35,689 nt of DNA from Ruminococcus sp. (GTDB taxonomy: Bacteria > Bacillota > Clostridia > Oscillospirales > Ruminococcaceae). A program made the translations under genes and the position numbers. The stretch is taken from positions 1 to 35,689 of the forward strand of contig JAFXCR010000036.1 in assembly GCA_017516465.1 (NCBI GenBank), written 5' to 3'. Of the stretch, positions 1 to 9,200 are shown in pieces (position 1 is the first letter of the stretch; each line of letters begins with the position of its first letter). Below the pieces are notes generated by a model that was not told the DNA's origin, searched no databases, and worked only from the letters and a program-made list of their open reading frames with translations.

Positions 1-1
1 A

Positions 2-460
2 GTAAAGCTTGAAGCTCCGAAGCCGGAAGTGAAACCGGAAGCTCCGAAGCCGGGAGTAAAGCTTGAAGCTCCGAAGCCGGAAGTGAAACCGGAAGCTCCG
101 AAGCCGGGAGTAAAGCTTGAAGCTCCGAAGCCGGAAGTGAAACCAGAAGCTCCGAAACCGGGAGTAAAGCTTGAAGCTCCGAAGCCGGAAGTGAAACCGG
201 AAGCTCCGAAGCCGGAAGTGAAACCAGAAGCTCCGAAGCCGGAGGTGAAACCGGAAGCTCCCAAGCCAGTGGCAAAACCGGAAGCTCCGAAGCCGGAAGT
301 GAAACCGGAAGCTCCCAAGCCAGTGGCAAAACCGGAAACTCCCAAGCCAGTGGCAAAACCGGAAGCTCCGAAGCCGGAAATGAAGCTGGAAGCTCCGAAG
401 CCAGTGGCAAAACCGGAAGCTCCGAAGCCGGAAGTAAAGCCGGAAGCTCCCAAACCAGCA
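2..460 (+). repeat. Tandem 27-bp coding repeat (17 units)
   Basis: Seventeen in-frame 27-bp units encode VKPEAPKPE with variants (KL for KP, PG or PV for PE, AK for VK). The left part alternates two unit types, giving a 54-bp higher-order period, while the right part is more mixed. The array continues out of the window. Copy number is likely to vary between strains by slippage or recombination. Confidence 0.95.
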
Positions 461-1453
461 CCAAAGCCTGAAAAAAAGGCTGTCAACAAGCCAAGCATAG
501 AAATAGAAAACGGCGTATTTATAAGATACTCCGGAAACTCAGACGAAATTACAATTCCCTCCAGTGTACGAAAAATCGGCGAAAACGCTTTCGAGGACTG
601 CACTACACTGAAAAAGGTTATTCTTCCCGACGGTCTTATTGAAATCGGCGGTTATGCTTTCAGGAACTGCTCATCCCTTGAAGAAATAAGAATTCCGGAA
701 AGCCTTTCCAAGATTGGTCCGTGGGCTTTCAGAGGATGCGTAAATCTTAAATCAATGTTCCTGCCGAATAATATCAGTGTTATCCACGACTGTGTTTTTG
801 CAGAGTGTGAGAGCCTTGAAACTATTGAGATGTCCAACAGAGTATCAGAAATCGGTGCTTTTGCATTCAATGGATGTAAGAATCTTGAATCAATATGGCT
901 GCCGAATACAGTTATGCAGATAGGAAAATACGCATTTTCCGGCTGTGAAAAGCTAAAAACTGTTATTGTTCCGGACGGAGTTTCCTCTATCAACGAGAGA
1001 ACTTTTGCCGGATGTACAGAGCTTGAAGAAATCGAACTGCCGAAAACGATCAAGACTATCGGTCAGTTTGCGTTCCAGAACTGCGTTTCGCTGAAAAAAA
1101 TCGCTATTCCGTTTGCCGTTACATACGTTGACGGTTTCGGAGGATGTACATCACTCCGCAGTGTGGACATTCCTTCAAAGGTTACATATTTAGGCGATTT
1201 CAGCGGATGTACAAACCTTGAAAGCATAAAGATTCCGCCGTCAGTTGTGAAAATCGACACTGTATTCTCAGACTGCCCGAATCTTATGAATATCTCATGG
1301 AATTATCTTATGGATAACCTCAGCAGATTCCCGGCTTATCAGGAAAAAGTAGTGAACAGCTGGAAATCAATGGGCAAGTGCTCATACTGCGGCGGAGATA
1401 TCAAAAAGCTCGGAAAAACCTGCAGGGATTGCGGAAAGAAAAAGGATTATTGA
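2..1453 (+). CDS. LRR (BspA-type) protein with Pro/Lys/Glu repeats and C-terminal zinc ribbon, 5'-partial
   Basis: The reading frame is open to the left window edge, so the true start and N-terminus are missing. A GTG at 29 lies inside a repeat and is not a credible start. Visible order: 17 copies of a 9-residue unit (consensus VKPEAPKPE) to about 460. Then come about 11 leucine-rich repeats of the LRR_5/BspA kind, each with an xxAFxxCxxLxxIxIP core (about 550-1290). Last is a C-terminal CxxC...CxxC zinc ribbon ending KKKDY. LRR_5 domains normally mediate binding to proteins or surfaces. The PEVK-like repeat is probably an extended, charged spacer. Whether the protein is cytoplasmic or exported cannot be decided without the N-terminus; the zinc ribbon argues weakly for a cytoplasmic C-terminus. 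The stop is 4 nt before the next gene, so the two are probably co-transcribed. Function unknown. Confidence 0.85.
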   Translation, partial: VKLEAPKPEVKPEAPKPGVKLEAPKPEVKPEAPKPGVKLEAPKPEVKPEAPKPGVKLEAPKPEVKPEAPKPEVKPEAPKPEVKPEAPKPVAKPEAPKPEVKPEAPKPVAKPETPKPVAKPEAPKPEMKLEAPKPVAKPEAPKPEVKPEAPKPAPKPEKKAVNKPSIEIENGVFIRYSGNSDEITIPSSVRKIGENAFEDCTTLKKVILPDGLIEIGGYAFRNCSSLEEIRIPESLSKIGPWAFRGCVNLKSMFLPNNISVIHDCVFAECESLETIEMSNRVSEIGAFAFNGCKNLESIWLPNTVMQIGKYAFSGCEKLKTVIVPDGVSSINERTFAGCTELEEIELPKTIKTIGQFAFQNCVSLKKIAIPFAVTYVDGFGGCTSLRSVDIPSKVTYLGDFSGCTNLESIKIPPSVVKIDTVFSDCPNLMNISWNYLMDNLSRFPAYQEKVVNSWKSMGKCSYCGGDIKKLGKTCRDCGKKKDY

Positions 1454-1457
1454 GTAT

Positions 1458-2225
1458 ATGAAAAGTAAATTTACGGCAGTATTACTGTCAGCTCTGATGG
1501 CGTGTGGCGGAATGGCTTCATGCAGCAAGAGCAAATCGGACAGCAGCGGCAATAAATCAGCTGATGTCCCCGATAAAACAACCGGAGCTGAAATATCTTC
1601 TGAAATAACTTCGGAAGTTACGTCGGCTCAGTCAGCAAAGACAACAACGACAAAGAAAAATGTTCCGGTTGTCACTACAAAGTCAGCTTTAAAGAAAGAA
1701 CCGGTAACTTCTGTGGAGACTTCCGGCAGCGGATATACTGACAGTCTGACGCTTGCGTCTGATTTTTATCAGGCATATCTTGATCACGATCCAGAAAAAG
1801 TTTATAAGCTGTTCAATGAGCAGGAAATAGAATGCTACAAGGAACTCATGGCTGATGAGCTTGATGGAGAATCTCCGGATGAGGTGTTCAGTCAGGAAGC
1901 TCTCGTCAGTGCGATTGATAGTTCAATGGTGATGATAGAGGAAATAATGGCTGAATTCAGCGATTCTGAAGATGATCGCTGGACGGCAGATATCTCGGAA
2001 GGGCTTCTTGCAGAGGTTACGGAGGAGGAGCTTTCTACCTTCAACGAGGAACTCGGCACAGATTATACCAGCGGATATGTTATCAATTATATGTATTATG
2101 TCAACGCTGATAACGGAGAAGTTTTTGTTGGAAATTCAAGTGCATTTCTTGAAAAAAACGGACAGTGGTATGTGTCGTTCTCCAGTCTCATGCAGAGCGA
2201 ACTTATCAATCAGCTTGAAGTATAA
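1458..2225 (+). CDS. Putative lipoprotein with Thr-rich linker and unknown C-terminal domain
   Basis: This is a 255-residue protein. The N-terminus is a lipoprotein-type signal: basic residues, a hydrophobic stretch, and Cys at 16 and 22, either of which could be the lipidated residue. Residues about 23-90 are a low-complexity Ser/Thr/Lys linker with a TTTTKK run, much like the linkers of the pectate lyase in this window. Residues about 92-255 form an acidic alpha/beta domain ending in a FLEKNGQWYVSFSS stretch. That resembles the last strand of NTF2/SnoaL-like or DUF4878-type domains, but the match is only by eye. The ATG follows the preceding stop by 4 nt with AAAGGA at 1441-1446, so translation is probably coupled to the LRR gene. 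A strong terminator follows. No enzymatic motif was recognised. Confidence 0.75.
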   Translation: MKSKFTAVLLSALMACGGMASCSKSKSDSSGNKSADVPDKTTGAEISSEITSEVTSAQSAKTTTTKKNVPVVTTKSALKKEPVTSVETSGSGYTDSLTLASDFYQAYLDHDPEKVYKLFNEQEIECYKELMADELDGESPDEVFSQEALVSAIDSSMVMIEEIMAEFSDSEDDRWTADISEGLLAEVTEEELSTFNEELGTDYTSGYVINYMYYVNADNGEVFVGNSSAFLEKNGQWYVSFSSLMQSELINQLEV

Positions 2226-2230
2226 ATATA

Positions 2231-2265
2231 GGCGGCTGCCGGAAATTTCCGGTAGCCGCCTTTTT
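2231..2265 (+). terminator. Intrinsic terminator after the lipoprotein gene
   Basis: A GC-rich inverted repeat (GGCGGCTGCCGG against CCGGTAGCCGCC, one wobble) occupies 2231-2260 and is followed by five T. It lies just after the lipoprotein stop and also between convergent genes. It could weakly stop transcription from the opposite strand too, although the minus-strand tail is only A/T-mixed. Confidence 0.9.
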
Positions 2266-2292
2266 GTTTGAATTTGTGCAGTATTTGAATTT

Positions 2293-4377
2293 TTACTCAG
2301 CACCTTCCATGATTGCTGAAAGTATAAGCTGATTCCATGTGAGAGCACCTCTGTTGAAGATTCCGAAGCTCTGTTCTCCTGATGTGATATTGTTATCCCA
2401 TACGAAGCATTTGATTCCTTGTTTTCTGGCAGCTTCAACGTAGTATTTGTAATATTCCTGTCTTTCGGATTCAGGAGCCGCATTGATACATCCGAATTCT
2501 CCGACAATAACAGGAGTTCCTTTATCTATGAATTTCTGTTTGAGTTCAGCGAATTTTGTATCAAGCTCGGCTTTTCCGCTGTCATTGAAGTCAGTAACGG
2601 AGCCGTCAGAGAACTTCCACGGTGCATAATAGTGAATAGAAAGGATAATATTCTTTGAAGTTGGAACAACGACATCATTGAGGGCGGCAGTATCTGCCGA
2701 AGCCGCATACGAAGTGATGATAAGCGAACGATGCAGATTGTTTCCGCCTGTTTTGCGTACTGTATCAACGAAGTCTTTTGCATAACGGTTGATTACTGCT
2801 CTTTCAGCCGGAGTTCCGCCAATCCATTCTTTTTCACTTCCGACGGTTCTTGGTTCATTCATGCCCTCAAAGAGAAGTCTGTCGCCGTAATCAGCAAAAC
2901 AGGAGGCTATCTGGCTCCATATAGCCTTCAGTTTTGCACTGTCAGCCGGATATTCCGAATCTGACGGTTCAAACCAGATGTAGTCATCGTGGTGCATATT
3001 GATAATAACGAACATATCAAGATCGTAGGCGTAATCCACGACCTCTCTGACTCTGGCGAGCCAATCAGCGTTGATTGTATCGCCGGTCATGTGTTCGCCC
3101 CATGTTACAGGAATTCTTATCGAATTGAAGCCTGCGTCCTTTACGGATTTTATCATTTCTTTTGTAGTTTTATAATTTCCCCAGCCTGTCTCCGTAGAAA
3201 GACCAGTTCTGCCGGTATTATAGCTGTCGAGAGTATTTCCGAGACACCAGCCGGCATTAATTGATCTTACGATTTCTTCGGCATTTCGGAAATCAGATTT
3301 TTCATCCGGAATCTCTGGATCAGGTGTTGTATCCGGCTGAACGGGAGCAGAACTTCCGCTGGAAAGGCTGTATTTCACAGTGATGGAATCAAGCGTAATT
3401 GAAGGCTGTTCGCTCCACCAATAACCGAGAATGATCTCGCCGTTTTTGGCGGTATAAGCCTTTGCCTGTTCCGGTACGAACCATGTAAGCGAAAGAGAGG
3501 AGCTTTCGGTAAAAACGGCTGTATCAGGCGATTGATAGTATCCAATTGAAGAATTATATCCGAAGCTTCCGGTGAATTTTCCAAGCTTTCCTGATGAATT
3601 GATGTTATAGACGATAGCTTCCGGAATGGCATTTTCCGGCAGAAATCCGGCAACAGGAATTCTTATTGTATTATCCTCAGTACTGAAAGATATGCTTTTT
3701 CCGGATTTTTCTGTAACAGTTCCGTCAACAGGAATATCCGCTGTTCTTGTATAGTTACAAACAACATCCTCAATTCGTATACTGGAGGCATTTCCCCACC
3801 AGTAGCCAAAAAGAAGCTCTCCATATGGTGATATGTAATTTTGTATATCCGCAGGGACATTCCATGTAATTTTTCCATATGTTCCCTGAGTAGGTGAAGA
3901 GAAATCCTCTGACTGATACCATCCCTCATCAGTTGAGGCAGGACAATCCATGTTTACGGATATACCGCATCCTCCTTTGAATTCACCTATATCTTTTTCA
4001 TCAGCGGAATAAATAACAAAAGTGAAGGAATTGATCCTGTCACCTTCCTGAATGAGATCAGCAAGAGGGATTCTGACAGTATTGCTGCCTTCGGTATATG
4101 GGATTGTTTTATTAAGGGTTATCTGAGAACCGCAGACAGCAGAGAGAGTTTCAATGGGACTGATATGTTCTGTGGGAGCCTCTGTGAGTAATTCGGTTTT
4201 CGGTGCTGTATTTACAGTGGCTGTATTTTCGAATGTTTCATCTTCTGTATCGTCATCCGAGCCTGACGTTGTTGAAGAATCCGATGATGAAGAAATTGAG
4301 GAACTTTTATCCGAACATCCTGCAATAGACGCTGCCATTGCGGATACAGTCAGAACAGCCATTATTTTTCTGCACAT
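2293..4377 (-). CDS. Lipoprotein GH5 (subfamily 4-like) endoglucanase/xyloglucanase with two tandem beta-modules
   Basis: This is a 694-residue protein with a lipobox (SIAGC, Cys21) and a Ser/Asp-rich linker. Two related modules follow at about 84-211 and 222-338, each ending in a conserved GYWW. They look like carbohydrate-binding modules, but I cannot assign a family with confidence (CBM65, CBM78 and CBM80 are candidates from related GH5 enzymes). After a Pro-rich linker comes a GH5 catalytic domain (about 363-694). The acid/base is Glu508 in FEGMNEPR, and the nucleophile is Glu627 in VIVGEFG. The wording around Glu508 is typical of GH5_4, which cleaves beta-1,4-glucan, xyloglucan or mixed-linkage glucan. 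There is no dockerin, so the enzyme is expected on the outer face of the membrane rather than on the cellulosome. The SD is AAAGGA about 8 nt before ATG. Substrate range is inferred from family only. Confidence 0.92.
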   Translation of the reverse strand: MCRKIMAVLTVSAMAASIAGCSDKSSSISSSSDSSTTSGSDDDTEDETFENTATVNTAPKTELLTEAPTEHISPIETLSAVCGSQITLNKTIPYTEGSNTVRIPLADLIQEGDRINSFTFVIYSADEKDIGEFKGGCGISVNMDCPASTDEGWYQSEDFSSPTQGTYGKITWNVPADIQNYISPYGELLFGYWWGNASSIRIEDVVCNYTRTADIPVDGTVTEKSGKSISFSTEDNTIRIPVAGFLPENAIPEAIVYNINSSGKLGKFTGSFGYNSSIGYYQSPDTAVFTESSSLSLTWFVPEQAKAYTAKNGEIILGYWWSEQPSITLDSITVKYSLSSGSSAPVQPDTTPDPEIPDEKSDFRNAEEIVRSINAGWCLGNTLDSYNTGRTGLSTETGWGNYKTTKEMIKSVKDAGFNSIRIPVTWGEHMTGDTINADWLARVREVVDYAYDLDMFVIINMHHDDYIWFEPSDSEYPADSAKLKAIWSQIASCFADYGDRLLFEGMNEPRTVGSEKEWIGGTPAERAVINRYAKDFVDTVRKTGGNNLHRSLIITSYAASADTAALNDVVVPTSKNIILSIHYYAPWKFSDGSVTDFNDSGKAELDTKFAELKQKFIDKGTPVIVGEFGCINAAPESERQEYYKYYVEAARKQGIKCFVWDNNITSGEQSFGIFNRGALTWNQLILSAIMEGAE

Positions 4378-4411
4378 ATTCTATTTCCTTTCTCTTTAAA
4401 TATTATATTCT

Positions 4412-4440
4412 ATTATATCACTTTATGCCGGTATTTGCAA
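4412..4440 (-). promoter_or_regulatory. Promoter of the GH5 gene
   Basis: On the minus strand TTGCAA (4435-4440) and TATAAT (4412-4417) are separated by exactly 17 nt. The -10 lies about 35 nt upstream of the GH5 start codon. It is consistent with a sigma-A promoter. Confidence 0.75.
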
Positions 4441-4489
4441 TGCTTTTTATGGCAAATTAATTATTAATTGTAAATAAAGGCTAAAAAGC

Positions 4490-4518
4490 TTGCTTTTTTT
4501 GTCGGATTGGTATATAAT
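4490..4518 (+). promoter_or_regulatory. Promoter of the UPF0371 gene
   Basis: TTGCTT (4490-4495), a 17-nt spacer and a perfect TATAAT (4513-4518) lie about 46 nt before the ATG at 4564. The promoter is divergent from the GH5 promoter, so the two genes share an intergenic control region of about 190 bp. Confidence 0.8.
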
Positions 4519-4563
4519 AAAAAGGATAGTGAAAGAGAAATTGAATATCAGGAGGTTGGTTAT

Positions 4564-6027
4564 ATGAAAACAGGGTTTGATAATGATAAATATCTGAAAA
4601 TGCAGTCTGAGCATATCAGACAACGTATTGCCCAGTTCGGGGACAAGCTTTATCTTGAGTTTGGCGGAAAGCTTTTCGATGATTTCCATGCTTCAAGAGT
4701 ACTTCCCGGCTTCAGACCTGACAGTAAGCTTCAGATGCTTCTCCAGCTTAAGGATGAAGCTGAAATCGTGATCGTGATCAATGCCGGAGATATTGAAAAG
4801 AATAAAGTGAGGGGCGATCTTGGAATCACCTATGATGTGGATGTTATCCGTCTTTATAACGTGTTCAAGAAGATCGGTCTCTATGTGAGTAGTGTAGTTC
4901 TTACGCAATACGAGGATCAGCCACAGGCTGTTGCCTTTCAGAACAGGCTTGAAGCCCTTGGAATCAAGGTATATCATCATTATAATATTAAGGGCTATCC
5001 ATCTAATCTTAAGCTTATTATCAGTGATGAGGGTTACGGCAAAAACGATTATATCGAGACTACACGCAAGCTTGTTGTCATAACAGCACCGGGACCCGGC
5101 AGCGGAAAAATGGCTGCCTGTCTGTCACAGCTGTATCACGATCACAAAAGAGGACAGAATGCAGGATATGCGAAATTCGAGACATTTCCGATCTGGAATC
5201 TTCCGCTTCGTCACCCTGTAAATATCGCCTATGAATCGGCAACTTCCGATCTCAATGACGTTAATATGATAGATCCGTTCCACCTTGAAGCTTACGGCGA
5301 AACTACCGTAAATTATAATCGTGATGTAGAGATATTCCCTGTACTCAATGCGATGTTCGAGAAGATACTTGGTGAATCGCCGTATAAATCTCCGACTGAT
5401 ATGGGCGTGAATATGGCGGGAAACTGCATCGTCGATGATGAAGCAGTCTGCGAAGCGGCAAAGGCTGAGATAATCCGACGCTATTACGTTTCAAAGTGCG
5501 ATTATAAAAAAGGTCTTATCTCTGAGGAGGAGACAATGAAGCAGGAGCTTTTCATGAAGCAGGCTGGTGTTACTGTTGACGACAGAAAGGTCGTTGCAGC
5601 TGCTCTTGCAAAGGAAGCTCAGACTGATGCTCCGGCTGCCGCAATGGAGCTTCCTGATGGTACAATACTCACGGGACGTACCTCAGACCTTTTAGGTGCA
5701 GTATCGGCACTGCTGCTTAATGCTCTTAAATACTTCGGAGGAATTGAAGATGACGTTCTGCTCATGTCTCCGCACGTTATAGAGCCTATCATGAATCTTA
5801 AAGTACAGCATCTTGGTAATAACAATCCGAGAATACATACTGATGAAACACTGCTTGCACTTTCAATCTGTGCTGCAACTGATGAAAATGCAAAGAAGGC
5901 AATGGAACAGATTTCAAAGCTGCGTGGCTGTGAAGTACATTCTACGGTAATTCTTTCTCAGGTGGATGAGAGAATTTTCAAGCGTCTCGGAATAAATCTT
6001 ACCTGTGAACCAAAATATGAAAAATAA
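4564..6027 (+). CDS. UPF0371 / DUF1846 family protein
   Basis: This is a 487-residue protein that I recognise along its whole length as DUF1846 (UPF0371), a conserved cytoplasmic family in Firmicutes and other bacteria with no settled function. Characteristic stretches are MKTGFDNDKYL at the N-terminus, a glycine-rich TAPGPGSGKMA loop (174-184) that looks like a nucleotide or phosphate-binding loop, and NMAGNCIVDDEAVC. The start at 4564 is chosen over an upstream in-frame codon at 4507. It has a strong AGGAGG at 4550-4555 and matches the family N-terminus, and the upstream extension would overlap the promoter -10. The gene stands alone between its own promoter and a terminator. Length is close to that usual for the family. 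Confidence 0.93.
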   Translation: MKTGFDNDKYLKMQSEHIRQRIAQFGDKLYLEFGGKLFDDFHASRVLPGFRPDSKLQMLLQLKDEAEIVIVINAGDIEKNKVRGDLGITYDVDVIRLYNVFKKIGLYVSSVVLTQYEDQPQAVAFQNRLEALGIKVYHHYNIKGYPSNLKLIISDEGYGKNDYIETTRKLVVITAPGPGSGKMAACLSQLYHDHKRGQNAGYAKFETFPIWNLPLRHPVNIAYESATSDLNDVNMIDPFHLEAYGETTVNYNRDVEIFPVLNAMFEKILGESPYKSPTDMGVNMAGNCIVDDEAVCEAAKAEIIRRYYVSKCDYKKGLISEEETMKQELFMKQAGVTVDDRKVVAAALAKEAQTDAPAAAMELPDGTILTGRTSDLLGAVSALLLNALKYFGGIEDDVLLMSPHVIEPIMNLKVQHLGNNNPRIHTDETLLALSICAATDENAKKAMEQISKLRGCEVHSTVILSQVDERIFKRLGINLTCEPKYEK

Positions 6028-6062
6028 TTCTGTATAAGATATGCAGAATTATTGCGGAATAA

Positions 6063-6090
6063 GGCATCCGTTCTGGCGGATGTCTTTTTT
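6063..6090 (+). terminator. Intrinsic terminator after the UPF0371 gene
   Basis: An 8-bp stem, GGCATCCG against CGGATGTC (one wobble), with a 6-nt loop occupies 6063-6084. Six T follow at 6085-6090. Confidence 0.9.
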
Positions 6091-6171
6091 GTTTGCTTAT
6101 AAAATTGACCAATCGTGTGCATAGCAATATATAAAAAGCACAATATATCAGTTAATGAGTATTATATGTCA

Positions 6172-6200
6172 TTGAAAATATGAAAAATATCCGCTATAAT
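6172..6200 (+). promoter_or_regulatory. Promoter of the pectate lyase gene
   Basis: TTGAAA (6172-6177) and TATAAT (6195-6200) have a 17-nt spacer. The predicted leader is about 88 nt. It contains a small GTCC-GGAA-GGAC hairpin with a GNRA-type loop near 6231-6242, and a strong SD GGAGGG at 6282-6287. Confidence 0.8.
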
Positions 6201-6294
6201 ATGAACAATGAATGAAGCAAATGAATAAAAGTCCGGAAGGACAAACGTGTACACATTATATAGGTAAAAAATAAAAATATCGGAGGGAATTATC

Positions 6295-9200
6295 ATGCGC
6301 GATTTAAAAACGAAAAAAAGAATTGCTTCTGCTGTTGCTGCTGCTGTAATGAGTTTTTCATCTGTTGCCGGAATATTCGGAAGTACAGGCGTTATCATTA
6401 AAGATAACAATGCACTCACAGCTGTTGCTGCTGAAAGCACAGTAAAGTTCAATCAGGCAGTAGGATACGCAGAGGCAATGTATGCTACATGGGCATCAGT
6501 TTCAGGAGCATCCGGATACAACGTTTACGTTGACGGAGTTCAGATTGATTCAATGCTCATCAGACAGTATCCCGGCTACATGAGAGCAGACGCTGTTGGT
6601 CTTAAAGCAGGAAGTCACACAATGAAGGTTGTTCCGATCGTAGGCGGAAAGGAAGATTCTTCAAAGGCAGCTGAGATCACAGCTACATCCTATGCCAACG
6701 ACAGAAGCGGCTACGCTTTTGAAGGAAATCACTCTCCCGGAGCTTACAAGGCAGATGGTACTCTCAAGGAAAACGCAATCGTTGTATATGTAACAAACGA
6801 GAATAAGGATTCCGTTACAGTAAAGCTCAACGCTGAGGGCAAGGGCGAAGTAGACTGCACAGGTGTTCAGAACATTATCACAGCTTACAAGAAGGGCAAG
6901 GAAACACGTCCGATCGCTATCAGATTCATCGGAAACATCACTGATCCTTCCGTTCTTACAAAGGGCGACCTCGTAATTGATACAGCAACAGCTGGTATGA
7001 CAATCGAGGGTATCGGCAACGACGCTACTTTCAACGGCTTTGGTCTTGTATTAAAGAATGCTGTTGATGTTGAAGTAAGAAACATCGGTTTCATGAACTG
7101 CAACAGCTCTGAGGGCGATAACTGCGGACTTCAGCAGAACAACTCTTACTGCTGGGTTCACAACTGTGACTTCTTCTACGGCGACGCTGGTTCTGATGCC
7201 GATCAGGCTAAGGGCGACGGCGCTCTCGATACAAAGAAATCACACCACATCACACATTCCTACAACCACTTCGTTGATAACGGAAAGTGTAATCTTCAGG
7301 GTGCTAACTCAAGCGATACATCAAACTATATCACATATCATCACAACTGGTTCGATCACTCTGACTCACGTCATCCTCGTGTAAGAGTAGCAACAGTTCA
7401 CGTTTACAATAACTATTACGACGGAAATTCAAAGTATGGTATCGGTTCTACAACTGATTCTGATATCTTTGCTGAAAATAACTACTTCCGCAACTGCAAG
7501 AATCCTATGATGATCTCCGGACAGGGTACAGACGCTGCCGGCGAAGGAACATTCAGCGGTGAAGTAGGCGGTATGATAAAGGCATACGGCAATATCTTTG
7601 AGGGCGGCGTTTACGTTCCCTATTCACAGAATAGCACACAGTTTGATTTCTACGATGCTAAGTCAAGAGACGAAAGCGTTCCTTCATCTGTAAAGGCAGC
7701 TAAGGGCGGCGCATCATACAATAACTTCGATACAGCAAGCGGCTTCTACAGCTACAAGGTTGACGCAGCAGCAGATGTTCCCGCTGTTGTAATGTCCAAG
7801 GCTGGACGTGTAGACGGCGGCGACTTCAAGTGGCAGTTTGATAATTCTGTTGACGATGCAGATTATGCTGTAAATTCTGCACTCAAATCTGCACTCAAGT
7901 CATACGATGATAAGATCACAGCTATCGGAAGCGGCTTTAAGGAGGATTCAAACAATCCGCCCGCAGTTATTACAACAGTATCAACTCCCGCTCCTTCAAA
8001 GACAACAACTACAACAACAAAGGGAAATAATCCGGTTGTTACAACAACTTCTCCTTCACAGCCCGTACAGCCTTCTGAGGGCGGTCAGGAACACAACTTC
8101 ACTACTAACGGAAATTCAAGCAGTTTCTATACGATTTCAGGTAACCTCTCTACTTCAAAGGGCACTGTAACTTATGCTGGAAAGACTCTTACTCAGTGCC
8201 TGAAGATCGAAACAGCCACATCCATCAGCTTCAATGCTGGCTCATCAGGAAAGCTTACTCTTGTATTCGCTGAGCCTACTGCAACAATTAAGGTGGACGG
8301 CACAAAATATGCAGCATCAGGCGACGGTATTATCACTGTTGATCTTGGTGCAGGAGCACATACTATCACAAAGGCAGATTCTGTAAATCTGTTCTACATG
8401 GTATTCGGCGGAAGCAGTGCAGCTCCTGTTGTAACAACTACAACAACAAAGAAGCCTTCTGTTACTACAACGACAACAGCTGTCAATCCTCCGTCATCAG
8501 GAACATCCGGACTAAAGACAGTTGTCGAAGGAGCAATCTACTGCTCACCTGACGGAAATGGCTCTGGTACGAAGGATTCACCCACAGACGTCCTTTCCGC
8601 AATAAAGAATGTAAAGGCAGGCGGCACGATATATCTTCTTGACGGCACATACAAGTTCAGTGAGACGATTCTCATTGATTCTTCCAATAACGGCACATCA
8701 GGTGCGTACAAGACAATTCAGGCATATCCCGAAAACAGAGGAGCAGTAGTGTTTGATTTCTCAGCAATGTCTGTAAGCGGGTCAAACAGAGGATTTGTCC
8801 TTGATGGTGATTACTGGCAGTTTGCCGGCTTTGAAATCACCAAGGCAGGGGATAACGGTATGCTTCTTGCCGGAAATTACAACAGAATCATTGAAATGGT
8901 ATTCAATGATAATCAGGATACAGGCTTGCAGGTATCACGTTATGATACAAATGCTTCATCAATTGCAGACTGGCCCTCTTACAATCTGATTCTCAACTGT
9001 ACATCCAAAAACAACTGCGATGACGCAACTATGGAAAACGCCGACGGTTTTGCTGCAAAGCTCACCTGCGGCGAAGGCAATTTATTTGACGGCTGTATGG
9101 CGTATAATAATTCCGACGACGGATGGGATTTGTACGCGAAGGAAGCAACAGGACCTATCGGTGTAGTGACTATAAAGAATTGCGTGGCATTCAGAAACGG

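Noticed and set aside
2-460. CRISPR-like array
   Set aside because: The repeats are contiguous and in frame with a coding sequence, and there are no unique spacers.
4507-4563. N-terminal extension of the UPF0371 protein
   Set aside because: It overlaps the promoter -10 and lacks an SD; ATG 4564 has AGGAGG and the family N-terminus.
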